Positions 35,689 to 44,976 are shown, counted from the first letter of the stretch. The stretch: DNA of 64,000 bases from JAFAGX01 sp035624215 (GCA_035624215.1 DASPRY010000053.1:19772-83771); one strand, 5' to 3'. Made by a program: numbers and translations. Notes: a model not told the origin generated them from the sequence alone.

Positions 35689-36323
35689 ACGTTTGGCAAT
35701 TTATGCTGCAGAATCACGCGGAAGTGGTGGAACTGACACTGGAGCACGTCTGGCTGGTCGGAGTCTCGATCCTGCTTGCGGTTGCAGTGGGAATTCCGCT
35801 CGGAATCCTGATCACCCGCTGGCCCGCGCTTAGTAAGCCTGTTCTGGGCAGTGCGAATGTAATTCAGACAATTCCTAGCCTCGCGCTGTTCGGATTCCTT
35901 TTGCCTGCGCCCTGGATTGGGGCCCGCGCCGACCGCCTGGCAATACTCGCTCTTACGCTTTATGCCCTGTTGCCACTCATTCGCAATACCTACGCCGGAA
36001 TCAAAGCGGTTGACCCGGCAGTCATCGAAGCCGGACGCGGCATGGGCTTGACGAATGGTCAGCTTCTGCTGCAGGTGGAACTTCCGTTGGCTTTGGGTGT
36101 CATCATCGCCGGCGTACGCGTGGCAACGGTGCTGTTAATTGGGTTGACTACGATTGCTGCCGCGATTGGCGCCGGTGGGCTGGGTGAGTATATCTTTCGT
36201 GGACTCGCAATGGTCAACAACGCCGTGATCCTGGCGGGCGCTATTCCTGCGGCTGCACTGGCTCTGCTTGCCGATATTGGCTTAGGTTGCTTGCAAAGAC
36301 GACTAACTCCGCACGCGGCGTGA
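35685..36323 (+). CDS. Osmoprotectant ABC transporter, permease (OpuCB/YehW-like)
   Basis: A 212-residue inner-membrane permease with five or six hydrophobic segments. It carries the ProW-like coupling motif VIEAGRGMGLTNGQLLLQVE followed by LPLALGVIIAGVRVATVLLI, and ANVIQTIPSLALFGFLLPAP near residue 60. That combination is characteristic of the OpuBB/OpuCB type. The ATG overlaps the ATPase stop (ATGA). Classical OpuC systems use two permease genes; only one is present here, so it probably works as a homodimer. The binding-protein gene follows directly. Confidence 0.93.
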   Translation: MNVWQFMLQNHAEVVELTLEHVWLVGVSILLAVAVGIPLGILITRWPALSKPVLGSANVIQTIPSLALFGFLLPAPWIGARADRLAILALTLYALLPLIRNTYAGIKAVDPAVIEAGRGMGLTNGQLLLQVELPLALGVIIAGVRVATVLLIGLTTIAAAIGAGGLGEYIFRGLAMVNNAVILAGAIPAAALALLADIGLGCLQRRLTPHAA

Positions 36324-36379
36324 GTTCGCCCGTTCGCAAATCTCGGTGCCGAGTGCACAGATTCTTCGCTGCGATCACG

Positions 36380-37282
36380 ATGACAATGCCATTTATCGAT
36401 CGGATGATGTGTCGGCTAACAGCGCTGGTATGCTTTTCCGCCCTCCTCGCCTCCTGCGGGCCGTCGCGAGAGAATCGAATCGTAATCGGATCCAAGAATT
36501 TCACCGAACAACTCGTACTTGGGGAATTGTTCGCGCAGCAGATCGAGAAGAAAACTCATCTGCCGGTTGAACGCCGCTTTTACCTGGCCGGCACATATAT
36601 CTGCCAACAGGCAATTCTTTCAGGACGAATCGATATTTATCCGGAGTACAGCGGAACAGCATTGACTGCGGTGCTTAAGGAGAGACCGGAAGGGAACAGG
36701 GAAGAAATTTACAACCGGATAAAAGCTGAATACGCGAAGCAGTTCGACTTGGTTGTCGGCCCCACGCTCGGCTTTAACGATACCTTTGCCATTGAGATTC
36801 GTGGCGAGGACGCACGCCGGCTGAAGCTGACCACCATTTCCGAAGCTGCGGCATACACACACCAGTGGCGGCCCGGCTTTGGATACGAGTTCATGGAGCG
36901 TCCGGACGGTTACAAGGGCTGGATGAAAACCTATGGTCTCCGCTTCGCTGAGGCGCCGCGAATCATGGACCTTGGACTGCTGGATCGGGCACTCAAAGAC
37001 AAGCAGGTGGACTTGATCGCCGGCAATATGACGGACGGACTGATTCCGGCGCTAGATCTCTTTGTGCTCGAAGATGACCGGCTTTATTTCCCGCCCTATG
37101 AAGCTGTGCCTATCATTCGTCAGGAGACGCTGGTACATCATCCTGAACTCAGTGAAGCATTGAATGAGCTTGGCGGAAAAATCTCTGATACCGATATGCG
37201 CCGGCTCAATTATGCCGTGGATGGGCAGAAGCGCGATGTAAAGGAAGTCGTGCACGCATTTATGCTGGAGAAAGGGTTGTGA
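36380..37282 (+). CDS. Osmoprotectant-binding lipoprotein (OpuCC/OsmF-like)
   Basis: 300 residues from ATG 36380 (MTMPFIDRMMCRLTALVCFS); upstream codons overlap the permease. The lipobox L-A-S-C in SALLASCGPSRENR marks it as a lipoprotein. The mature protein begins RIVIGSKNFTEQLVLGELFA and continues GTYICQQAILSGRIDIYPEY followed by SGTAL, the hallmark of glycine betaine/choline binding proteins. PTLGFNDTFAIEIR and DLIAGNMTDGLIPALDLFVL are also typical. It delivers substrate to the permease and ATPase encoded just upstream. The exact ligand (betaine, choline, carnitine) is not certain. Confidence 0.92.
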   Translation: MTMPFIDRMMCRLTALVCFSALLASCGPSRENRIVIGSKNFTEQLVLGELFAQQIEKKTHLPVERRFYLAGTYICQQAILSGRIDIYPEYSGTALTAVLKERPEGNREEIYNRIKAEYAKQFDLVVGPTLGFNDTFAIEIRGEDARRLKLTTISEAAAYTHQWRPGFGYEFMERPDGYKGWMKTYGLRFAEAPRIMDLGLLDRALKDKQVDLIAGNMTDGLIPALDLFVLEDDRLYFPPYEAVPIIRQETLVHHPELSEALNELGGKISDTDMRRLNYAVDGQKRDVKEVVHAFMLEKGL

Positions 37283-37302
37283 TCCATCGAGGCCGTGAGC
37301 CA

Positions 37303-37317
37303 ATAGCTGAGAGCTAT
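37303..37317. terminator. Possible hairpin between convergent genes
   Basis: ATAGCT-GAG-AGCTAT forms a perfect 6-bp stem with a 3-nt loop, in the 45-bp gap between the binding-lipoprotein gene and priA, which converge here. The stem is AT-rich and lacks a T-run on either side, so termination is only a possibility. Confidence 0.3.
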
Positions 37318-37327
37318 AACCTACGGT

Positions 37328-39763
37328 TCACATTAGCCAGATAGCATCGACGTCAACGATAACCCGGGTCCTTGGGATCTTCTGCTGAACAGCACATGCC
37401 AGCATGGCGCGCAAAAGGGCATTCAGCTTTTCCCGGCTGGCTGACTTCAGCACGAAGTGATAGCGGTAATCGCGCTTGAGCCGCAGGATTGGCGCGGCCG
37501 CTGGCCCCAGCACGCGAATGTCTTCGTGCGGCGTTTTTTCGAGCCATCGCCCGAGTGTGCCTGACCACTGCAGCGCCTCATCAAGCTTGTCGCTGTGCAC
37601 AAGGATGTTCGCCAGGGCGCTGTAGGGCGGATAACGCATCCAGCTGCGAAACCGCAGCTCTTTTTCGTAAAAGCCCACGAAATCATGCTGCGCCGCGTAT
37701 TGCACGGCATAATGATCAGGGAAATAATTCTGCAGAATGACCTTGCCGGGGGTTTTTCCTCGTCCGGCGCGTCCCGCCACTTGCGTGAGCAACTGAAAAG
37801 TGCGTTCTGCGGCACGAAAATCTGGAAAACCCAGAGCTGCATCCGCTCCCACCACGCCGACCAGCGTGACCCCATGAATATCGTGCCCTTTGGCGATCAT
37901 CTGCGTGCCAACCAGAAGATCGAGTTCTCCAGCGTTCAGTGCATTTAGCGCCCGCTCGAAATCTTCCCGGCCGCGCACCGTGTCGCGATCGAGCCGGGCC
38001 ATGCGTGCCTGAGGAAACATGCCGTGAAGCAACTCCTCCAGCTTTTCCGATCCCGTTCCGAGGAAATATACGTACTCGCTGCCGCAGTGAACACAAACTT
38101 TTGGAACCGCCGCGGTGTAGCCGCAATAGTGGCATTCCATCCGATGAGAGCGCTTGTGATGGGTTAGAGCAATGGCGCAATTCTTGCACTCGAGCGTCTT
38201 CCCACAGGAGCGGCATAGCACCAGTGGCGAATATCCGCGTCGATTGAGCAGCACCATCACCTGTTCTTTTCGTTCCAGCCGTTGTCTGATCTCCTTCGCC
38301 AACCTGCGCGAAATTACCTGCTCGTGCCCGGTCTCCTGAAATTCCTGCCGCATGTCCACGATTTCGACTTCGGGCAACGGGCGCTGTTCCACGCGGTCCG
38401 GCAATTCCAGCAACGTATACTTATTCGCCTTCGCATTGAAGTACGATTCCAAGGATGGCGTGGCCGAGCCCACCACCACTACTGCCTTTGCCATACTGGC
38501 CCGCATTACGGCCACATCGCGGGCGTGGTAGCGGGGAGTCTCCTCCTGCTTGTAGGAAGCATCCTGCTCTTCATCGACGATGATCAACGCCAGATTTGAA
38601 ACCGGAGCGAAAACCGCGGACCTGGTGCCTACTACCAAGCGGGCCTCTCCGCGCTTAATGCAATGCCACTGTTCAGCCCGCTCCTGATCGCTAAGCGCAG
38701 AATGAAGGAGGGCCACTTCATCGCCGAAAGCTTGGTGCAGGTCAGCCGCCACTGCCGGAGTCAACCCAATTTCGGGGACAAGCAGAATTGCCGAACGGCC
38801 TGAGTCCAAAACGGCGCGTATCGCTGCCAGATAAACCGCCGTTTTTCCCGACCCGGTAACGCCGTGGAGCAACACCCCCGAAAATTTGCCGGCATCGACT
38901 CGCTTGCGGATTTCGTTCAACGCCGCTTGTTGAGCAGGACTAAACTGAAAATCCAGCGGTGATGTGCGAGGTTTTGCCCTTGAGACGGCAAATTGTGCCG
39001 GCTCTTCCACGATCTCCACGAGTCCACGCTTCACCAGAGTGGTTAAGGAAGTTCGTGGAAGCGGGAGTGCGTTCAGATCGTCGATGCTGACCTTTCCGCC
39101 CGCTGCTGTGAGAGTTTCGATAATCGCTTCTTGGTTCGCATTCAGCTTACCTTCGCTCCTCTTGAGAACCGCGTGTTTGACTAAACGAGTAGGTTCATGC
39201 GCGCCGGACAAGTCATGCCGTTCGATCCAGCGCTTGCGCACCAGATTGCCCAGCAAAGATTGTGAAGCTCGAGTCGCGGCACGTAAGCTCTCTGCTCGTC
39301 CGCCATCGCGTTCTGCCAGGTACTCGAGAACTCGAAATTCGGTGAACTGATCATGCGGCGTTTGTCGCGACCGTGCTGAGGAGCCGGACATGCCCGCGAG
39401 ATGAAGCGCCATTTGTCCTTGTTCGGTAATGCGGTAGACAATGCTTCGCTTGAATTCCGCGCTCAGCGGCAACATGGTGCGGAACACTTCACCCAACGGG
39501 GCGAGGTAGTAGTTGGCAATCCATCTTCCGAGTTGGAGCAGATGCTCATCGAGCAGTGGTGCGCTGTCGAGCACGCTCAGGAGGTTCTTGGCTTGGACGT
39601 TGGGAACACGATCGTGTAGCTCGATCACAAGTCCGGAAAGCCGCCGTTGGCGGAAGGGAACCAAAACCCGCCCACCCACTACCGGCTGCATGCCCTCGGG
39701 CACACGATAGGTGAACAGGCATTCCAGCGGAACCGGCAGTGCAACATCGCAGAACTGGGACAT
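37328..39763 (-). CDS. priA: PriA, primosomal replication-restart helicase
   Basis: An 811-residue 3'-5' DNA helicase that reloads DnaB at stalled forks. The N-terminal DNA-binding domain opens FCDVALPVPLECLFTYRVPE. The helicase core has LLHGVTGSGKTAVYLAAIRA (Walker A), LIIVDEEQDASYKQEETPRY (motif II, DEEQ), VVVGSATPSLESYFNAKANK, and LLVGTQMIAKGHDIHGVTLV with VAGRAGRGKTPGKV (motifs V and VI). The zinc-binding insertion is intact: CRSCGKTLECKNC followed by HRMECHYCGYTAAVPKVCVH and C-GS. The length is somewhat above E. coli PriA (732). Monocistronic. Confidence 0.96.
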   Translation of the reverse strand: MSQFCDVALPVPLECLFTYRVPEGMQPVVGGRVLVPFRQRRLSGLVIELHDRVPNVQAKNLLSVLDSAPLLDEHLLQLGRWIANYYLAPLGEVFRTMLPLSAEFKRSIVYRITEQGQMALHLAGMSGSSARSRQTPHDQFTEFRVLEYLAERDGGRAESLRAATRASQSLLGNLVRKRWIERHDLSGAHEPTRLVKHAVLKRSEGKLNANQEAIIETLTAAGGKVSIDDLNALPLPRTSLTTLVKRGLVEIVEEPAQFAVSRAKPRTSPLDFQFSPAQQAALNEIRKRVDAGKFSGVLLHGVTGSGKTAVYLAAIRAVLDSGRSAILLVPEIGLTPAVAADLHQAFGDEVALLHSALSDQERAEQWHCIKRGEARLVVGTRSAVFAPVSNLALIIVDEEQDASYKQEETPRYHARDVAVMRASMAKAVVVVGSATPSLESYFNAKANKYTLLELPDRVEQRPLPEVEIVDMRQEFQETGHEQVISRRLAKEIRQRLERKEQVMVLLNRRGYSPLVLCRSCGKTLECKNCAIALTHHKRSHRMECHYCGYTAAVPKVCVHCGSEYVYFLGTGSEKLEELLHGMFPQARMARLDRDTVRGREDFERALNALNAGELDLLVGTQMIAKGHDIHGVTLVGVVGADAALGFPDFRAAERTFQLLTQVAGRAGRGKTPGKVILQNYFPDHYAVQYAAQHDFVGFYEKELRFRSWMRYPPYSALANILVHSDKLDEALQWSGTLGRWLEKTPHEDIRVLGPAAAPILRLKRDYRYHFVLKSASREKLNALLRAMLACAVQQKIPRTRVIVDVDAIWLM

Positions 39764-39858
39764 ATCACGTAGGAGTGATTTGGTTGCCTACTAGACAGAT
39801 GCTACCAGTCAAATTGCTCAATGAGCCGACTGTGGTAGCCATACCTGGTGCGAGTTAG

Positions 39859-40824
39859 CTACTGATCCGGCGGCTCAGGAGGCTGGACCAGGTCCGGTAT
39901 AGCGGCGATCACTGCGGGCGATACGGGCTTGAATTGAAGCTGCTCAATCAGGAACGCGACTCGATCACGTCGCGCTTCGGCATTCAAGGCATGAGGAGCG
40001 TCATAAAGTTTGAACCGTTTGGGTTCGCTGACGACGGATGCGTATTCTTTGTCGCGCTCGGGAGTCAAGAATCGTTCTTGGCTTCCATACTGGAGGAAAA
40101 CGATAGCGGGGGCAGCATGTGACACGTACTTGCCGGCATCGAGCCAGGAATACTGGGCGATGAACGCATCAAATTTTTCCGGGCCGATCTTCTGGCGGTA
40201 ATCCTGGATTTCTTTTGCTTTTAGAGTAACCTCGTCCGACGTAGGTCCGGCCATCAGGACAAAAGCCTTGAAGCGTTTGTCAATTCCGCTGAGAAACGCC
40301 CCAACTTCTGCATTGTAGCTATGGCCGACATAGGCCAGGCGCGTGGGATTAACATCAGAACGAGCCAACAGCAGGTCGGCCCCGCGGCGCATGTCGACAA
40401 TTGCCTGCACGCGATCTGTAACTTGTTGGTCGCTCAACCAGGAGTTGTCCTCTTTGTGCCCGGGACGGGCAATTGGCCCATCCGGCAGCAACGACACAAC
40501 ACCCGAGGGCGCAACTGCGACCGCCTCCTCCAGGAATTCCTTGCGATTCATAAACTCCGAACCTGGCATATACCAGTGGCCCCAAATCACAGCAGCGAAT
40601 GGACCTTTACCATCGGGCACGACCAGGTACGCCGGGACGCTCCCGCCTTTGGGACTGATGTACGAAATATCGTGGATGACTACTGTGCCCCGGCGCTCGG
40701 TTGCGACCTCCTGAACACCCAGGGGAGCCTTCTGGTCGTAATCGAAGTGATGCAAAAGATCAGCGTCCTGCGCCAACAACGGGACGACGATGAGCAACCA
40801 CACAGCAAAACACATCTTTCGCAT
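39859..40824 (-). CDS. Secreted alpha/beta-hydrolase (dienelactone-hydrolase-like)
   Basis: About 321 residues from ATG 40824 (MRKMCFAVWLLIVVPLLAQD), which opens with a signal peptide. The fold elements are VPAYLVVPDGKGPFAAVIWG, the oxyanion-region GHWYMPG, the nucleophile elbow in AYVGHSYNAEVGAFLSG (Ser in G-H-S-Y, with Asn where the last Gly usually is), IVFLQYGSQERFLTPE near the acid, and the catalytic His in DAPHALNAEARRD. It is probably periplasmic and of unknown ester or lactone specificity. It stands alone, divergent from the cupin gene. Confidence 0.8.
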   Translation of the reverse strand: MRKMCFAVWLLIVVPLLAQDADLLHHFDYDQKAPLGVQEVATERRGTVVIHDISYISPKGGSVPAYLVVPDGKGPFAAVIWGHWYMPGSEFMNRKEFLEEAVAVAPSGVVSLLPDGPIARPGHKEDNSWLSDQQVTDRVQAIVDMRRGADLLLARSDVNPTRLAYVGHSYNAEVGAFLSGIDKRFKAFVLMAGPTSDEVTLKAKEIQDYRQKIGPEKFDAFIAQYSWLDAGKYVSHAAPAIVFLQYGSQERFLTPERDKEYASVVSEPKRFKLYDAPHALNAEARRDRVAFLIEQLQFKPVSPAVIAAIPDLVQPPEPPDQ

Positions 40825-40897
40825 CGTGCCTCCTCGGAAGGTAATCATAGACTATGTTCGTCGCAAAAGTTGTTGAGAATCAGGCCGCGAAGGTGTC

Positions 40898-41224
40898 ATG
40901 AACAGAACCTTCTACCAACTTTCCGAACTTGAAAAACAGCGCAATCAGACTGGCAAGCCGTATCTCGAGTTTCTGCGCATTCCAGAGATGAGTGCGGGAG
41001 TCTATGTCTTGCCCGCGGGTGGCACCGATTGGCAATCGCCCCACAAAGAAGACGAGCTTTATTACGTGGTCCGTGGCAAGGCTCGAATGAATATTGGTGC
41101 GGAAGACCAGCCGGTCGGAGAAGGCAGTGTGATCTTCGTTGCATCGGGGATCGAACACCGATTTCATGACATCAGCGAAGAACTGATGGTCCTGGTATTT
41201 TTTGCGCCGGCGGAGAGCGCCTAA
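40898..41224 (+). CDS. Single-domain cupin protein
   Basis: A 108-residue double-stranded beta-helix protein. Cupin motif 1 is visible as SPHKEDELYYVVRGKARMNI (His, Glu and Glu/Tyr positions) and motif 2 as GIEHRFHDISEELMVLVF with a metal-ligand His. A small beta-barrel with one bound metal is likely. The substrate is unknown. No signal peptide. The GNAT gene follows on the same strand 50 bp downstream and may share its transcript. Confidence 0.85.
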   Translation: MNRTFYQLSELEKQRNQTGKPYLEFLRIPEMSAGVYVLPAGGTDWQSPHKEDELYYVVRGKARMNIGAEDQPVGEGSVIFVASGIEHRFHDISEELMVLVFFAPAESA

Positions 41225-41276
41225 TCTCGGCGGAGGGATAGGTAATTTCCGCGACGTGTGGGTAACGGTTCTCTGG

Positions 41277-41774
41277 ATGATGAACCTGGCAATGATGGCA
41301 ATGCGGGCGAAGGATTGGCCGTCGGTGCGGGAGATTTATGCGGAAGGCATTGCCACGGGGAACGCAACCTTTGAAACCGCCGTGCCGGGATGGGCACGCT
41401 GGGACTCTGCCCATCACCAACATTGCCGCCTCATCGCGAGAGACAGCCAGAGGATTCTCGGATGGGCGGCCCTCAGCCCGGTTTCGAGCCGCCGTGTTTA
41501 TGCTGGAGTAGCCGAGGTTTCGATTTATGTAGCCGGCTTGGCACGAGGCAAAGGCGTTGGCAAAGCGCTAATGAAATCTCTGATCGATTGCTCAGAGAAA
41601 CACGGCATGTGGACGCTGCAGGCGGGCATCTTCCCAGAGAACGTTGCTAGCATCGCCCTTCATAAATCCTGCGGATTCCGTGAAGTCGGATTACGCCAGC
41701 GCCTTGCTCAATTGGCCGGCAGATGGAGGGATGTTCTCCTGCTCGAACGGCGCAGTCCGAGCATTGCGAGGTGA
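41277..41774 (+). CDS. GNAT N-acetyltransferase (phosphinothricin-acetyltransferase-like)
   Basis: 165 residues from ATG 41277 (MMNLAMMAMRAKDWPSVREI); the in-frame region before it reads through the cupin end and is not family-like. The GNAT fold shows YAEGIATGNATFETAVPGWA, which is characteristic of PAT/YncA-like enzymes. Motif A, the acetyl-CoA loop, is VSIYVAGLARGKGVGKALMK, and FPENVASIALHKSCGFREVG follows. These enzymes acetylate amino-acid-like amines such as phosphinothricin or methionine sulfoximine. Start uncertain by up to eight codons. Confidence 0.85.
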   Translation: MMNLAMMAMRAKDWPSVREIYAEGIATGNATFETAVPGWARWDSAHHQHCRLIARDSQRILGWAALSPVSSRRVYAGVAEVSIYVAGLARGKGVGKALMKSLIDCSEKHGMWTLQAGIFPENVASIALHKSCGFREVGLRQRLAQLAGRWRDVLLLERRSPSIAR

Positions 41775-41782
41775 GCCCGCGC

Positions 41783-42565
41783 TTATCTTGCGACTGCCTC
41801 TTTTCCGGGAACCCAGTAGGATTCTTCTTTTAGGAATTCCTTCTCAAACCCGACGCGCCTTAGGATACTCTTAGCATTTTCGATCATCTCGGGGTGCCCA
41901 CACATGTAAGCGACGGTGTTGGATCCACCCAGGCCCCACATATCGGCATACTTGCGGATTATGTCGTCGACCCTTCCGGTCTCACCCGTCCATGCCGTAT
42001 CCTCCCAGGGACGGCTGACGGTAGGCGTGTATTTGAACCACGACGCCTTCTGCGCGACCCTTTGCAATTCCTCGCAGTAGCCAAACTCGCATGAACGGCT
42101 CGCGCCATTGAGCAGAAACAATTTGTGTTGCCCCGAAAAGCTTCCTGCTTTCCATTGTTGGTAAAGCGTTCGCGTATAACTCACAAACGGTGCCACACCG
42201 GTAACTGTACAGATGAGAAGGTGGTTCGTGCGACCGCTCTCGGTCTGCAACGTAAAACGTCCCTTGGCGGATTTCCGCATGAGTAGCTCATCTCCAGGCT
42301 GCAAATTATAAAGGCGGGGAGTCAAATCGCCTCCCGGGACAAGTTCCAGGAAAAACTCGATTTCACTTTCAAATGGAGCCGAAACAATGGAGTACGGACG
42401 CTCCCAACGCTTGTTGTCGGGATCCATCACCCCCAAAGTCGCATATTGGCCCGGGCTGAACTGGAAATCGCCATCCACCTTAATGCGAAAAGTCCACAGG
42501 CTAGGTCCCAAATCTGCGCGTTGCGTGATTTTGGGGTGGTAAAACTTGTCGTCGGACGCGCTCAT
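41783..42565 (-). CDS. Ferredoxin/flavodoxin-NADP+ reductase
   Basis: A 260-residue FAD enzyme of the bacterial Fpr type. FAD binding is seen in ERPYSIVSAPFESEIEFFLE (RPYS) and GGDLTPRLYNLQPGDELLMR. The NADP domain has LLICTVTGVAPFVSYTRTLY, LFLLNGASRSCEFGYCEELQ, VAYMCGHPEMIENAKSILRR, and the C-terminal KEEFLKEESYWVP-like end (EKEFLKEESYWVP). It moves electrons between NADPH and ferredoxin or flavodoxin. Its length is typical. It stands alone, convergent with the GNAT gene 8 bp away. Confidence 0.92.
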   Translation of the reverse strand: MSASDDKFYHPKITQRADLGPSLWTFRIKVDGDFQFSPGQYATLGVMDPDNKRWERPYSIVSAPFESEIEFFLELVPGGDLTPRLYNLQPGDELLMRKSAKGRFTLQTESGRTNHLLICTVTGVAPFVSYTRTLYQQWKAGSFSGQHKLFLLNGASRSCEFGYCEELQRVAQKASWFKYTPTVSRPWEDTAWTGETGRVDDIIRKYADMWGLGGSNTVAYMCGHPEMIENAKSILRRVGFEKEFLKEESYWVPGKEAVAR

Positions 42566-42603
42566 GCCTTACCTCAAATTCTGGGGAATGCGTGCGCGTC
42601 AGT

Positions 42604-43698
42604 TTAGTCTACCGGAGATTGGTCCTTTGTAGCGACTGACCGACCCTGAACGAAGCTAACGATCTCATCCAGCAACAGCTGCCTGCCGTGCTGGGGCCGA
42701 TCGAGATGTACGAAGTGGGTGGCATCCGGAATGACCACAATTGTGGTAACAGTGTGTACCAAGTCCTGCTTCAGCTTGTCTCGGTCGGCGGGGCGAGACC
42801 AGAAATCGCGTTCCGAGGCGAGCACAAGAGTCGGGACATTGATAAACGACGCATCCCACAATTGCCGTCCAGTAGCGAGATAGAAGCTGTCCTCCAGCGC
42901 ACCATTGGGCGATCGAAAACAAGCTGGATTGCGCGTGTTCGCCTCTGGATCGCTTGCCAGAGCCTCGCGCACATAGGCGTCCGCAACTGCCGGGTCTCGC
43001 CAGGAGGATTTGTCCTCCGTGGGGATACTACGGTTCCATGCTGCGAGCAAAGAATCAGCGGTGTTGCACCGATACGCGCCAATAGCCGGATTTAGACGAC
43101 CCGGATGAGCCGGGTCTTCCATATCCGATCCATGGCCCATCATTGGGTGGGCTACATCTGCCCCGTAGAGCGCATTGAGGAGGATCAGATGGCTCAGTTT
43201 GTCGGGATGCAGCGTTGCATAGTACCCTGCCCACTGAGCGCCAGTAGCCCAACCGAATAGCGAGACCCGGCGCGCACCTGTTCGCTTGCGAATCAAACCC
43301 ACTGCAGCATCGATGTCATGAACAGCGTCCACCGACCGCACCAGTGGGGAATGATTTTGCGGAGGTTCTTCCATTTCGGGTGGACGTGTGGACTGGCCAT
43401 ATCCTCGAATATCGATCACGTACGCGCAAAATCCTTTCTCCGCAAGGTCAGCTGCTAAAGAGCCACCCGGAACCGGAAGATCGAAGGACGCGACCCCGGG
43501 GACGCGAGCGCCATGCACCAGCAGAATGGGGTCGCACGCGCGATGCATGCCGGTGCGCACCTCTCGGACGTGGATGCGAATACCGTCATCAAGGTTCGCA
43601 AATAGGTCCTTTCTTGAGACCAATGCTGAAGCTGGTTTGAGCCAGGAAACGAGCAGAACAAGGCCAATAACTTTTCGAGCCGCGCACGGCATTGCCAA
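42604..43698 (-). CDS. Alpha/beta-hydrolase-fold protein with Ala at the nucleophile position
   Basis: A 364-residue protein with an N-terminal hydrophobic segment (VIGLVLLVSWLKPASALV), probably a signal peptide. The fold is clear: PILLVHGARVPGVASFDLPV, AYVIDIRGYGQSTRPPEMEE, the acid in TLVLASERDFWSRPADRDKL and the His in VVIPDATHFVHLDRPQHGRQ. The nucleophile elbow reads F-G-W-A151-T-G, where Ser is expected. The codon is GCT (plus-strand AGC at 43246-43248), one base from TCT. It is either a non-hydrolytic member, a divergent enzyme using another residue, or a mutated copy. Confidence 0.8.
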   Translation of the reverse strand: MAMPCAARKVIGLVLLVSWLKPASALVSRKDLFANLDDGIRIHVREVRTGMHRACDPILLVHGARVPGVASFDLPVPGGSLAADLAEKGFCAYVIDIRGYGQSTRPPEMEEPPQNHSPLVRSVDAVHDIDAAVGLIRKRTGARRVSLFGWATGAQWAGYYATLHPDKLSHLILLNALYGADVAHPMMGHGSDMEDPAHPGRLNPAIGAYRCNTADSLLAAWNRSIPTEDKSSWRDPAVADAYVREALASDPEANTRNPACFRSPNGALEDSFYLATGRQLWDASFINVPTLVLASERDFWSRPADRDKLKQDLVHTVTTIVVIPDATHFVHLDRPQHGRQLLLDEIVSFVQGRSVATKDQSPVD

Positions 43699-43792
43699 AT
43701 TATATTCAGCCTGGATTCTGATCGCACGGATTGAAGATTAGACGGGGGCTCTCATGCCTGTCTTTGTCTCGAAACTCAATGAATCGCGATGT

Positions 43793-44881
43793 CTATTCCG
43801 CCATCTTCGCCACGTGTAGATCAAATCCTGTTCTGGGCAGCAAGGCGGTTAATTCGAATGCCTTGAAACTGTCTCCGGTGATCTCGGTGTGGCGATAAAG
43901 ACCCGGCTCAGTTTCCACGATTTGTCTGCGGCCTTCGAAATCCTCCAGAAACTGCTGTGCCGTCTTTAGGTCTGCGCCTCCGTTCCCGGCTCGAGTTACA
44001 AAAGCCTCGGCAGCGTAGGAGCGGACGAGCTTGGGCCAGTATTTCTCCAGCAGGTTGGTGCTGGCAAAGATATCTGCCCAGATGATTTCACCGTTCACGG
44101 CCACCACCACTCCGACTGCGTGGCGATCGCGCAATTGCCCGATCAAGCTCTGATAATCATGCCGAATCGGAGCCGCGACCGAATCCACTTTCTTTTGGAC
44201 TTCCTCGTTCTGCATGACCTTTGCGTACGAAGTCGTGCCACCGACCGCCGCGGCCATGGGAACTGTGAGCTGTGCAGCAACGCGGGCTTGTGAATCCCTG
44301 ACTTCGGACCAAACTTTTCCTTGGTCTTCGTCAACCATGGCTTTGGCGCGCACACCAGGTGCCGCCATAGGCGAACCCAACGAGTCGAAGCTCATCTTGG
44401 GCCCGGTCCAGCGGCCAGGTTCCACGCAGAAAACTCCGAGATCGATGGGATCGCTTTCCGCAGGGACGAGGCGATCTTTGCCAATTACACGATCCTGCTT
44501 GCCACCGGTCACGATCTCTCCAGCCAACAGAATCAGTGGACGCTTTGAATTGTTCACCAGCACCAGCTGATTGACTTGCGGACCAAAGCCTCGGCGCGGG
44601 GTAACGCCGTCGTGACGCGGCCGAACCAGAGGGGCAATGCTGCCGGACTCGTTGACCACCACCTCGCCGGAGCGCAGCCCTTCATCCAAAGTGAGGAATT
44701 CTTGGGTGTCGTGAGAGACAGTCGATACAACAGGGAAAACCGCCAGATTTCCGTGCCTTATTGGGTCCAGAACTTTGTACTGGGAAAGCGAGGGGACTTC
44801 ACCTCCCGGAGCCGGACGAGGAATCATTACCGCGGAGCCAAGAACAACAACCAGAAGCGGAACCAACGAGGTGAGTTTCAT
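43793..44881 (-). CDS. Exported ARPP-1 domain protein
   Basis: About 362 residues from ATG 44881, with GGGAGG just upstream; an in-frame extension to 45013 is not needed. A signal peptide (LVPLLVVVLGSAVMIPRPAP) is followed by what I take to be the ARPP-1 domain: NLAVFPVVSTVSHDTQEFLT, LRSGEVVVNESGSIAPLVRP, VNQLVLVNNSKRPLILLAGE, IVTGGKQDRVIGKDRLVPAE and FCVEPGRW. The remainder is unassigned. It is probably periplasmic, function unknown. It is divergent from the sigma factor gene, with a palindrome between them, which suggests a link to that regulon (inference). Confidence 0.75.
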   Translation of the reverse strand: MKLTSLVPLLVVVLGSAVMIPRPAPGGEVPSLSQYKVLDPIRHGNLAVFPVVSTVSHDTQEFLTLDEGLRSGEVVVNESGSIAPLVRPRHDGVTPRRGFGPQVNQLVLVNNSKRPLILLAGEIVTGGKQDRVIGKDRLVPAESDPIDLGVFCVEPGRWTGPKMSFDSLGSPMAAPGVRAKAMVDEDQGKVWSEVRDSQARVAAQLTVPMAAAVGGTTSYAKVMQNEEVQKKVDSVAAPIRHDYQSLIGQLRDRHAVGVVVAVNGEIIWADIFASTNLLEKYWPKLVRSYAAEAFVTRAGNGGADLKTAQQFLEDFEGRRQIVETEPGLYRHTEITGDSFKAFELTALLPRTGFDLHVAKMAE

Positions 44882-44962
44882 ATACGCCTCCCTTAAGCTA
44901 GTGGAAACGCCCCGGATCAGCCATTGACGGCTGCCGTGCCGCCCCTCTCTGATCCTTCCTGA

Positions 44963-44976
44963 TTGCCGAACGGCAA
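44963..44976. promoter_or_regulatory. TTGCCG-AA-CGGCAA palindrome in ARPP-1 / sigma factor spacer
   Basis: A perfect 6+2+6 inverted repeat lies midway in the 148-bp divergent region, 54 bp before the sigma factor ATG and 82 bp before the ARPP-1 start. It is a candidate operator for either gene. An AT-rich TAAAAATATT lies between it and the sigma factor gene. Confidence 0.35.
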
